From positions 1-21,135 of the forward strand of contig JALNWE010000051.1 of the NCBI GenBank assembly GCA_023231065.1: 21,135 bases of DNA, written 5' to 3'. Made by a program: the position numbers and the translations under genes. Shown here piece by piece: positions 14,287-21,135 of the stretch (position 1 is its first letter; the number at the start of each line of letters is the position of its first letter). Below the pieces are notes generated by a model. It saw only the letters and a list, made by a program, of their open reading frames with translations, had not been told where the DNA came from and did no database searches. The DNA is from Bacteroidales bacterium (lineage in GTDB: Bacteria; Bacteroidota; Bacteroidia; Bacteroidales; FEN-979).

Positions 14287-16674
14287 TTAAAACTGTATTC
14301 GCCAGGTCCCCATTGGAAAAAAGCCCATGGTAAAAAAATATCTGATCTCACCTGTTTCAGGATCAATCCGTTGAAGGGATACATTGGTGTAATTTGTTCT
14401 GTACTGAAGATCAAGGAGAAATTCAATATTGTATCCCGGAAGATTCCGTTTGATCCCAAAGCGGAAAGAAATTCTTTTGTACTCAGGGTATCGCGGATTA
14501 TATCCCTGATCCCAGTCATAAACGGGTTCTGCCGTAAGCATGGTAGTATTCACATTATATGGAATGTAAGGATTTCCTCCTGCCCATGTTGCCCTCAGAC
14601 CGAATGACATTGTTCCCCATTGTCGTTTACCGATGATGAATTCGTAACCTCCTGCGGCATTCAATGCATAATTAACGTTAAAAGCAGAGTTCCGGATGAT
14701 CTGATCATATCCCTGATAGGTTGAATTAAAAAGGGATGCTGTGAACAGAAAAAAATAGTGTTTTTTAAAAAAACGCTCAAAGGTACATTCTATCCCGTAA
14801 TTATATCCCTTTCCTTTATTTATAAGGCTGTCGGCATATTGCCGGTCCAGGAAAAAGTCATGTCCCTGATTGCTCAGGGCATATTGTGGAATAGCCTGTT
14901 TTACAGGGATATCCCATAAATATTGATAGTAGATCTCTGTTTTAAAGCGCAGGTTTTCAGTCAACTGGTAATTATATCCCAAAGCAATTTCAGCGCTTCG
15001 GGTATTATCCAGTTGCCTGTTCGGTTGTAAAAGGCTTCCATCCGGTAGACGAGAAAGGACGAAATAGATCACGTGGGGTTGGATTTGACTGTAAAGGCCC
15101 GCACCGAAATTTATCGAATGTTTTTTATTGAAGTTCCAGTCGAAACCCATCCTTGGTTCCAGTGACCATGAGTTGTTGAGGGATAGCCATGATCCGAAGA
15201 GTCCTGTTGTTGCGCTTAAAACGTCATTAAAAGCATGCTGCCACTGAACGAAGCCCCTGGCCATCTGCATCTGTTCGCGGGAACCGGTATTTACAAGAAA
15301 AGAGTTTTCATACATCATACTATCGGCAAATGCCATCTGGTAATAATCGAAGAATATTCCAGTGTTCAGGACATTTTTAGCATTGATTTTTTTTGTCAAC
15401 TGGGAGGAAAAGGAGTATTTTATTTCGGAGGAACGTTCCCCAGCCCATGAAGACGGGTTTTGATGGATAAAGGAAAAAGTGTCAATTTTTGTTCGGGTAC
15501 CGGAGGCAACGGCATAAAGCATATTTTTCCATTGAAGATCTTTTTGAAAGAAAATCTGATGTGTGAGGCCCAGTACACCCAGGTCCGATCCGTTCGAGAG
15601 ATCCTCGCCATAGTCTGGGAAAAGCCAATTTTCCTGACTTTTCCGGCTATCGAAAAGCTCGATGAAACTAAGTCCGCCAATGCCTGTAATGGTAAAAGTC
15701 CCTGCTTTTTTTGTCGGGATATTAATTTTCAAGTTAAGATCCTGATATTTAGGGACGATACCGGTGTTGATGCCAAACCAGTTTAAAAATTGCAAGGGGG
15801 AGTAACGATAGGAGATAAGGTAAGATGCCCTGGATTTCTTAGAGAAGGGGCCTTCGGCCCCGAATTCCAACCCATTCCATCCGATTTCGAACCAGTATTC
15901 CCGTTTTTCAGTATTTCCGTTACGCATTTTCAGGTCAAAGATCCCGGCTAAGGTATTCCCGTATTGGGCCGGGAATGCTCCGGTGAAGAAATCGGAATTA
16001 GTAAGCAGGTTATTGTTTAATATCGTAACCGGTCCACCTGTGGTTCCCACAGTTGCAAAATGGTTAGGATTTGGAATTTCCATATCATCGATTCTCCATT
16101 GCATACCTATGGGGGAATTACCACGGACAATGATATCGTTCCGGTTATCGATTCCTGAGGTCACTCCGGCAAAATTAGCGGCCATCCGCGCCGGATCATT
16201 ATAACTACCGGCGAAACGGAACGTTTCGTCAACGCTGAATGATCTGACGCTTACGGTGGCCATTTTATTGATGGCTTCATTTTTCCGGTAACCGGCCCTG
16301 ATCTCAACTTCGGGAACATTCAGCGCAGTTTCATCCATGAAAATGACGGTCATGGTTTCTTTTCCGGTTGTGACAATGAGTGGATCAGTGATTACCGGGG
16401 AATATCCTATATAAGTCACTTTGAGTTGATATTGTCCGATCTTAACGCGAGGGATCCGGAAATGACCGGAGGAATCTGCGACCGTTCCGATAACGGGATC
16501 GGTATCCGGAACAATAATGGTAGCGCCAGGCAGGGGAGCCTGTGTCTGATGATCGAGAACGGTCCCGGTGATGGTTGAAAAAAGGATCGTTTGGCCTTTA
16601 AGGCCCATACCGCAGAGTATGTCAGCAAACAACACGACGAAACAGATGAAAATCCTTCGATTCAGATGCACCAT
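14287..16674 (-). CDS. TonB-dependent receptor with N-terminal carboxypeptidase-regulatory-like domain
   Basis: 795 aa from the ATG at 16674. An ATG at 16689 or an extended frame to 16830 is possible, but this start places the signal peptide (NRRIFICFVVLFADIL) at the N-terminus. After the signal comes a beta-sandwich domain (about 33-120: TGTVLDHQTQAPLPGATI, then GQYQLKVTYIGYSP). A plug domain follows (about 130-240: IIVRGNSPIGMQWRIDDMEI, then GAFPAQYGNTLAGIFDLKMR), and then a long beta-barrel ending in WRIQF. These proteins import large or scarce ligands across the outer membrane with TonB energy, and some only bind or sense. There is no SusD partner, so glycan uptake by a SusCD pair is unlikely. 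Its place inside the biosynthetic operon suggests recognition or recapture of the cluster product, or a chelate of it. Confidence 0.9.
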   Translation of the reverse strand: MVHLNRRIFICFVVLFADILCGMGLKGQTILFSTITGTVLDHQTQAPLPGATIIVPDTDPVIGTVADSSGHFRIPRVKIGQYQLKVTYIGYSPVITDPLIVTTGKETMTVIFMDETALNVPEVEIRAGYRKNEAINKMATVSVRSFSVDETFRFAGSYNDPARMAANFAGVTSGIDNRNDIIVRGNSPIGMQWRIDDMEIPNPNHFATVGTTGGPVTILNNNLLTNSDFFTGAFPAQYGNTLAGIFDLKMRNGNTEKREYWFEIGWNGLEFGAEGPFSKKSRASYLISYRYSPLQFLNWFGINTGIVPKYQDLNLKINIPTKKAGTFTITGIGGLSFIELFDSRKSQENWLFPDYGEDLSNGSDLGVLGLTHQIFFQKDLQWKNMLYAVASGTRTKIDTFSFIHQNPSSWAGERSSEIKYSFSSQLTKKINAKNVLNTGIFFDYYQMAFADSMMYENSFLVNTGSREQMQMARGFVQWQHAFNDVLSATTGLFGSWLSLNNSWSLEPRMGFDWNFNKKHSINFGAGLYSQIQPHVIYFVLSRLPDGSLLQPNRQLDNTRSAEIALGYNYQLTENLRFKTEIYYQYLWDIPVKQAIPQYALSNQGHDFFLDRQYADSLINKGKGYNYGIECTFERFFKKHYFFLFTASLFNSTYQGYDQIIRNSAFNVNYALNAAGGYEFIIGKRQWGTMSFGLRATWAGGNPYIPYNVNTTMLTAEPVYDWDQGYNPRYPEYKRISFRFGIKRNLPGYNIEFLLDLQYRTNYTNVSLQRIDPETGEIRYFFTMGFFPMGTWRIQF

Positions 16675-16830
16675 GATTATTTTCAGCATGTGCAATTTAT
16701 GAAAAATCAAGTCAAATACGCATTTCACAACGACAGACCGATAAAAAATACGAATTGTGATAAGGTTTCCTAAATGAATCTGTTGAAATGATAAAGCGTA
16801 TTTTTTCCAAAAAGAAAAGAAATGATACAC

Positions 16831-17217
16831 TCAGGACTGCATCATGGCGTCAACCTGGTCAGGTGAAAGCCTTGTCCAATGAGGATTGATAAAGTTTTCG
16901 CCATCCCATTCAAAATTGACCAGATCAAATGTTTCACCGTAAAAAGTCAATTTACTATGCAGATCAGGGGTATGTTCAATAAAGATGAATGATGATGGGT
17001 CGCCATGCTGATCACGCATAATTTTTGTGGCTAACCGGGCGACCCATTCAGTTACTGGCGTTCCCGGATTCAGGCGGTAAATTTCAGTCGCAATGGCCAG
17101 CAGTTTACCGTCATTCCGGTTAATAATCTTTAATCCGCATCTGGAAGGACTGTCCCATTGCCCAAAGTAGTCATAATAGCAGTCCATGTATTTGTCAAAG
17201 TCTGGATGAGTCTCCAT
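16831..17217 (-). CDS. Conserved-looking small protein of unknown function
   Basis: 128 aa from the ATG at 17217. The frame is open to 17286, but that extension runs through an 8-bp tandem repeat and into the radical SAM gene, so the shorter start is preferred. It is soluble, acidic and aromatic-rich (YMDCYYDYFGQWDSPSRCG near the start, FEWDGENFINPHWTRL near the end). There is no signal peptide and no motif I recognise. Mixed alpha/beta content is likely. It lies 40 bp after the radical SAM gene and before the TonB-dependent receptor, so it belongs to the biosynthetic operon. It could be a small accessory enzyme or binding partner, but nothing in the sequence decides. Confidence 0.65.
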   Translation of the reverse strand: METHPDFDKYMDCYYDYFGQWDSPSRCGLKIINRNDGKLLAIATEIYRLNPGTPVTEWVARLATKIMRDQHGDPSSFIFIEHTPDLHSKLTFYGETFDLVNFEWDGENFINPHWTRLSPDQVDAMMQS

Positions 17218-17222
17218 TAGTA

Positions 17223-17254
17223 AATAGTGAAATGGTGAAATAGCGAAAGAGTAA
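17223..17254. repeat. Degenerate 8-bp tandem repeat (AATAGTGA x4)
   Basis: Four consecutive 8-bp units read AATAGTGA, AATGGTGA, AATAGCGA, AAGAGTAA. The array fills most of the 40-bp gap between the radical SAM stop and the next ATG at 17217. The last unit is most degraded. Such short arrays can slip during replication and change spacing. Confidence 0.6.
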
Positions 17255-17257
17255 ATT

Positions 17258-18529
17258 TTATGCAACTTTTTGTACTTTCTTCCCAAAGCTCAGGTCGGCC
17301 AGGTCACGCCGGCGTGGTGTATAAGTGCCATCAGCAATTTCGCGCGATACAACAGTGTTGATCAGGTTGAACATTTTCATAGTCTGGGGTTCGTCCTTAT
17401 AGAAAGTATCCCATGCGTATTGATACAATTCAGCAAGACGTTCTGCTGACATGTTCTTGGGATGGTAAACCACTTTTCCAGCATTATAGTGATTCCAGTC
17501 AGTGTCGAAAATACGTCCTTGTTTCAACAGGTCGCTGTAAGCTTTGGTGTGTGGAAAAGGGGCCAGTACAGTAAATTCGGCCAGATCCAAGTCGATTTCA
17601 AGCAGGAAATCGATCAATCGTTTGATATCGTCTTCAGTTTGATTATCAAGGCCCAGGAGGATGGTCCCTTCCACGGCGATCCCATATTCATGATATTGTT
17701 TAATGCGGTTCCTGATATAATCGGAAGTATCGAAGACAGCCTGATAGACGTACCATGCGCCAGCCTGAGCGGCCAGGTCCAGAACTTCATCTTTGTCTTC
17801 GATGGTGTGGCTAACCCATTTTTTTTTGAGTGGGATCATGGCTTTAAACAGATCCTTTTCCCATTGGGTGTCGAGGGCCAGGGAATTGTCAACAATGAAA
17901 AGGCGGTTGTTGTCCATCTGTGACAATTCTTCGACCACCCGGTCGATCGGGCGGGGGCGGAATCCGCGGCCACCCAGATAACGAACGGCACATGGATAAC
18001 AATCATAGATACAGCCACGGGAGGCATGGAAGAGGTCTACCATCCGGAATCCTTTATGGTAGTATAAATCTTTTTTCAAAATATCCCTCCTGGCCGGACC
18101 GATAAGTTTCATATCGGGAGGGTTATTGATATAGTTATAGACTTTTTTCAGTTGGTTCTTATGAAAATCCTGAAAAACCTGGTCCAGACGGCCTTCCACT
18201 TCTCCCAGAAATACTGAATCGGCATAATGCATGGTTTCTTCAGCATGGAGCATCGTGGAAATTCCACCAAACATCACTTTCTTTCCCAATTTCTGGTATT
18301 GGCCGGCAATTTCCCATCCCCGTTTTACCTGGGTAGTAAGCATCATGGATATCCCCACAAAGTCAGGACTGTCATCAATCACAAGATCTTCAACGTTTTC
18401 ATCGGTGAAATCGACTTCGACATTTTCGGGTAATGCAGCTGCCATAACAATAGGGCCATGAGGTGGTAAGTTAAATATAGTCTGACCTTCCAATTTTTCC
18501 CAGCGCGGATATATCAGTTTGAACTTCAT
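17258..18529 (-). CDS. B12-binding-domain-type radical SAM protein
   Basis: 423 aa. The N-terminal part (about 20-130) is Rossmann-like (DFVGISMMLTTQVKRGWEIA, KKVMFGGISTMLH) and corresponds to the cobalamin-binding domain of this radical SAM class, although the DxHxxG cobalamin motif is not present. The radical SAM core follows with C173-x3-C177-x2-C180 in SRGCIYDCYPCAVR, binding a [4Fe-4S] cluster, and a TIM barrel to about 340 (EGTILLGLDNQTEDDI fits the later strands). The residue before the third Cys is Pro rather than the usual Phe/Tyr/Trp. Members carry out methylation, ring or C-C bond chemistry on inert carbons; the reaction here is unknown. It begins 3 bp after the C45 gene, in the same operon. 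Confidence 0.88.
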   Translation of the reverse strand: MKFKLIYPRWEKLEGQTIFNLPPHGPIVMAAALPENVEVDFTDENVEDLVIDDSPDFVGISMMLTTQVKRGWEIAGQYQKLGKKVMFGGISTMLHAEETMHYADSVFLGEVEGRLDQVFQDFHKNQLKKVYNYINNPPDMKLIGPARRDILKKDLYYHKGFRMVDLFHASRGCIYDCYPCAVRYLGGRGFRPRPIDRVVEELSQMDNNRLFIVDNSLALDTQWEKDLFKAMIPLKKKWVSHTIEDKDEVLDLAAQAGAWYVYQAVFDTSDYIRNRIKQYHEYGIAVEGTILLGLDNQTEDDIKRLIDFLLEIDLDLAEFTVLAPFPHTKAYSDLLKQGRIFDTDWNHYNAGKVVYHPKNMSAERLAELYQYAWDTFYKDEPQTMKMFNLINTVVSREIADGTYTPRRRDLADLSFGKKVQKVA

Positions 18530-18532
18530 TCT

Positions 18533-20239
18533 TTATTTTTTTTTATTTTTATTCCTGCAATCTGTCATTTTCTTTATGATGTTTACCTTCTCATTCCACC
18601 GGGGGACTATTTTTGTCAGCGCTTCCTGATATGCTGATCCGGCTTCCTCCCATTGACCATGTTGGAAATAATAATCTCCGAGAAGGGAATAGACCTCATA
18701 ATAGCCGGGGTTTGAATTCCTGAAAGCATCAATAAAAGAACCGGAAAGCGGTGCGGGATCATCTTTCCGGAGCTGCCTTTTGATTATATCCCGCATCTCT
18801 TTAAAACGGAGAAATTGCGTGTAACCGAATGAGCCCAGGAATGAATCCGCGGGAATGGCCATCGCTGAATCAGTGATTTCCATCTTCCGCTTTAACCCGG
18901 CAAATTTATGAAAAATTTCATACAGGTCATAACATACATATTTACCCAATTGCCAGGGAGAGGTCGATACCCATACTTTTAATTGTGAGGGCTTGAAAAT
19001 GATGGAATGATGGGCTATCAACTGGTTGATGGCTTTTTCATTTCCATAACCCGGATCAACGTTGTTAAGTCCTTTTTTATCGCGAAGGATCACTGCAACA
19101 TCGTTGTAATCCATGGGACTTTTCAAAGAAATATCCTGAATGAGCCTTTTATAGCGATAAAGAGAAGCATTTTCAACTTTATCACGGATATTCCGGGGAT
19201 CAGAGGCAAAGGCTGAAGATTGGAAATGGTTGGTGCATGCCATATAATCTTTGGTAGGGAGGACCAACGCCAGTCTGTAAGGTGATTTTTCTATGATCCC
19301 TGCCATATTTTCCTTTCCGGAGCCCACCAGAATTGATTCCGAAACAAAAGTTTGTTTTTTTCTGGCAATGGCATAAGCTTCATTCAGGGTTGATGCATAC
19401 TGAAGGATTTCGCGCGTAACAATGGAAATGGGAGTACGGGCAGCGTATGGAATATCCGATTTGGCTGCATTAATGGTAACCGTGAGCCCTGCTTCATTCA
19501 TTCCTGACATTGTGCCGATCATTCCTCCCCAGGTAACCATCATGAACCCATAACCTTTATCAGGTTTCTCAAAACAGATGATCTTATTTTCTGCAAATTC
19601 TTCTCCCATATAAAAGTCAAAATTGCGCCCGATGATCAGTTCATGATCCTTTGACCGATCACCCCATACCCCGAAACTGGTACAGCCCACCAGGCTTAGA
19701 TCCTGTAACGCGTGACCGATATCATGCGCGGAATGATAATTGAGCATTCTTTGGTACTTTGAGCCGATAAAATCAAACTGGCTGGAAGCAGATAATGAAA
19801 TACCATAGATCTCAAGTTTGTATTCTTCAGGGATATACTCATCCAGATGGCGGTTAAACCAATAGATGAAATATTTCAAAAAACGAAGGTAAAAATCAGA
19901 AGGGACCATGGTTTTGATCTGATCCACAAAAGCTTGTTCTTGCCCTACGATGAGAAATTTTGATAATTTTCCATTGATGACACCCCGTTCAAAAGGTTTT
20001 CCCTCCAGGTACATTTCCCAAAGTCCGCTATTGCTTTTTTTCATCCAGTTATTTCCTGAAAAATAGAAATCAGGTTGTGGATTTTGGACGATCGTTGCAG
20101 TGTCGACCTTGCTTCCCGGATCCGGTGGGATGATTGTTGTGATAAGATGAAAGGAGACACCCAGAATAAGTACAATGACCACGATGACTGAAAGGATCCA
20201 GGCTGTTCTCTTCATTCTCCGGTTTTTTTTATGACCCAT
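18533..20239 (-). CDS. C45-type autoproteolytic acyltransferase/hydrolase, membrane-anchored, with C-terminal TPR
   Basis: 568 aa. One N-terminal membrane helix (about 12-34) places the rest in the periplasm. The Ntn-hydrolase core starts at the nucleophile Cys186 in VGCTSFGVWGD, where autoproteolysis would occur. It is followed by GRNFDFYMGEEF (204-215), TWGGMIGTMSGMNEAGLTV (236-254) and other motifs of the acyl-CoA:6-aminopenicillanate acyltransferase (C45) family. The roughly 150 residues before Cys186 form a propeptide-like domain. The last 60 residues hold one TPR-like unit (YSLLGDYYFQHGQWEEAGSAYQEAL). The enzyme may hydrolyse or transfer an acyl group on an amide, probably outside the cytoplasm. 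It overlaps the FAD oxidoreductase by 11 bp and precedes the radical SAM gene by 3 bp. Confidence 0.87.
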   Translation of the reverse strand: MGHKKNRRMKRTAWILSVIVVIVLILGVSFHLITTIIPPDPGSKVDTATIVQNPQPDFYFSGNNWMKKSNSGLWEMYLEGKPFERGVINGKLSKFLIVGQEQAFVDQIKTMVPSDFYLRFLKYFIYWFNRHLDEYIPEEYKLEIYGISLSASSQFDFIGSKYQRMLNYHSAHDIGHALQDLSLVGCTSFGVWGDRSKDHELIIGRNFDFYMGEEFAENKIICFEKPDKGYGFMMVTWGGMIGTMSGMNEAGLTVTINAAKSDIPYAARTPISIVTREILQYASTLNEAYAIARKKQTFVSESILVGSGKENMAGIIEKSPYRLALVLPTKDYMACTNHFQSSAFASDPRNIRDKVENASLYRYKRLIQDISLKSPMDYNDVAVILRDKKGLNNVDPGYGNEKAINQLIAHHSIIFKPSQLKVWVSTSPWQLGKYVCYDLYEIFHKFAGLKRKMEITDSAMAIPADSFLGSFGYTQFLRFKEMRDIIKRQLRKDDPAPLSGSFIDAFRNSNPGYYEVYSLLGDYYFQHGQWEEAGSAYQEALTKIVPRWNEKVNIIKKMTDCRNKNKKK

Positions 20240-21135
20240 GTTTGATTTTCTTTAACAGGTAAGGTAATCCGAGAATTTCACCACAAGTAAGGACAGCGCC
20301 AATAGTAACGCCCAAAACACCATGTAAATTTGTATTCTGTCCGGTGAAGAAAAATCCGGGAATTTTGGTTTTAGGGAAGATGGTTGTCATCAGAGGATCG
20401 GTATAATCTTTCCGGATCCCATATAATGCTCCGTCGGGAGTTCCGGTATAATCATGGTAAGTCAACGGGGTTGCAGCATCCATCCAATCGATTGAACCTT
20501 CCAGTCCGGGAAATTTTTTCCCAACCAGGGTAAGGAGCTTTTGTGTTTTTTCTTTTTTAAAAGTTTGGTATTCTTTTCCTCTGTTGCCGGAAGTTGTACA
20601 TTTCCAGGCGTTTACTTCTCCGGGGTGCATATACGTAATGATGGTGATGGTTTTCGCAAATTTTTGATCCGGTTTATGACAAGGTGTGGAAAGCATGTAC
20701 ATCGAAGGCCATTGGGATCCTGTTGTTTCTCCATCCAGCCAGACATTCTGGTTGACATGACCATAAATGTTATAATTCAGATATGGGAATGAATCCGGTT
20801 TAGCCCCGATATAGAGGATAAAGGCGGAAGGTGTATTGAGAAGACCTGAGATTCTTTTCTGAAAGGCCGGCCGGATCATTGAATCGGGGAACATGGCAAG
20901 GGTTATGGCCGGATGAATTGCAGAAATGAGTTTGGATCCCTCAAAGAGTTCATTTCCAGAGGTAGTCAGAATAAAATTTCCGGCTGATCTGGAGATTTTA
21001 ATTACTTCTTTATTGGTAAATACTGCGCCGCCCTGATTTTCAATACTCTTCACCAGTTGCTCGGCAATCTGATTGCTTCCCCCGATGATGCGGCAAGCGC
21101 CTGAGATAAAGGAGTGGCTGATCAATCCGGCAATA
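20229..21135 (-). CDS. FAD-dependent oxidoreductase, CrtI/RetSat-like (5' partial)
   Basis: C-terminal ~300 aa. The frame stays open through the window edge (codons IAG precede the apparent TTG at 21125), so the start and the N-terminal GxGxxG dinucleotide-binding motif are outside. Visible: IIGGSNQIAEQLVKSIENQGG (about residues 13-33 of the fragment) as in phytoene-desaturase-like enzymes, where a Gly-Ser-rich helix and GGAV segment precede a beta-strand, and the closing FTGQNTNLHGVLGVTIGAVL segment that completes the FAD site. This fits the carotenoid desaturase/isomerase and retinol saturase superfamily, which oxidises, reduces or isomerises polyunsaturated chains. It overlaps the C45 gene by 11 bp. 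With an ACP and acyltransferases nearby, a polyene or acyl chain is a plausible substrate. Confidence 0.85.
   Translation of the reverse strand, partial: IAGLISHSFISGACRIIGGSNQIAEQLVKSIENQGGAVFTNKEVIKISRSAGNFILTTSGNELFEGSKLISAIHPAITLAMFPDSMIRPAFQKRISGLLNTPSAFILYIGAKPDSFPYLNYNIYGHVNQNVWLDGETTGSQWPSMYMLSTPCHKPDQKFAKTITIITYMHPGEVNAWKCTTSGNRGKEYQTFKKEKTQKLLTLVGKKFPGLEGSIDWMDAATPLTYHDYTGTPDGALYGIRKDYTDPLMTTIFPKTKIPGFFFTGQNTNLHGVLGVTIGAVLTCGEILGLPYLLKKIKHGS

Larger units (their letters stand above)
8047..21135 (-). other. Putative specialised-metabolite gene cluster (partial)
   Basis: Twelve leftward genes, mostly 0-40 bp apart or overlapping, combine an activating ligase, stand-alone ACP, two different Cys-nucleophile acyltransferase families (BtrH-type and C45-type), O-methyltransferase, sulfotransferase, B12-type radical SAM and a CrtI-like oxidoreductase with an HTH protein and two outer-membrane proteins. 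I recall some of these families (C45-type, BtrH-type, RetSat-like) from flexirubin/aryl-polyene-type loci in Bacteroidota, but no ketosynthase, dehydratase or ammonia lyase lies inside this window, so that link is unproven. The right boundary is off the window. The left boundary is probably the ligase at 8047, or the unknown at 7369. Confidence 0.7.

Noticed and set aside
16675..16830. Upstream extension of the TonB-dependent receptor ORF, or a strong promoter in this gap
   Set aside because: The extension would put about 50 residues in front of the signal peptide. No TAnnTTTG match on the minus strand was found in the gap.
17218..17286. Upstream extension of the 128-aa ORF
   Set aside because: It would run through the 8-bp tandem repeat and overlap the radical SAM gene, and the extra residues look like translated repeat, so the ATG at 17217 is preferred.
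17462..17923. 153-aa plus-strand ORF
   Set aside because: It is antisense to the radical SAM core, whose Cys motif and order are intact. It has no start context or family of its own.
1..21135. CRISPR arrays, tRNA/rRNA genes, insertion sequences or prophage genes
   Set aside because: No regularly spaced repeats, tRNA-like folds, transposase or phage motifs were seen on either strand.

Overview
The window looks like a chromosomal piece of a Bacteroidota (Bacteroidetes) bacterium. Four lines of evidence support this. Several short gaps carry the -7 promoter element TAnnTTTG, twice with a TTTG -33 element 19-20 bp upstream. Outer-membrane proteins end in Phe, and the large receptor has an N-terminal carboxypeptidase-regulatory-like domain. 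Shine-Dalgarno sequences are largely absent. The order mutL - rhomboid - rhomboid - endonuclease/exonuclease/phosphatase is one I associate with this phylum. I see no tRNA, rRNA, CRISPR array or insertion sequence. Coding density is high, and no gap without a gene exceeds 300 bp (the longest is 4861-5045).

Left part (1-5045): an imperfect inverted repeat (1-113) lies beyond the end of a leftward operon of mutL, two tandem rhomboid proteases and a membrane-anchored endonuclease/exonuclease/phosphatase-fold protein. MutL has altered residues at the usual C-terminal endonuclease motifs. Middle (5006-7980): a DUF6580-type membrane protein with a clear intrinsic terminator is divergent from a lipoprotein amidohydrolase (YtcJ type). 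The amidohydrolase converges on a secreted protein of unknown function.

Right part (about 8047-21135, continuing past the window edge): a dense leftward cluster that looks like part of a specialised-metabolite locus. In transcription order it holds: a CrtI/RetSat-like FAD oxidoreductase (5' end cut by the window), a membrane-anchored C45-type autoproteolytic acyltransferase/hydrolase with a C-terminal TPR, a B12-type radical SAM protein, a 128-aa unknown, a TonB-dependent receptor, a COMT-type O-methyltransferase, an XRE-like HTH protein, a BtrH-type acyltransferase, a stand-alone acyl carrier protein, a sulfotransferase, a small outer-membrane beta-barrel and a PaaK-like adenylate-forming ligase. 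A plausible reading (inference) is that the ligase or an off-window synthase charges the ACP, BtrH and/or the C45 enzyme transfers the acyl group to an amine or other acceptor, and methyl, sulfate and redox tailoring follow. No ketosynthase, ammonia lyase or exporter is visible inside the window. A link to flexirubin/aryl-polyene-type loci, or a novel sulfated N-acyl product, therefore remains open.

Regulation: the cluster appears split into at least three units. One is read in from the right edge. A second starts at a near-consensus promoter at 13088-13118, whose spacer is filled by a dyad (GCAATG-N8-CATTGC) just upstream of the HTH gene, which suggests autoregulation. A third starts at 10098-10129, in front of the beta-barrel and ligase genes.
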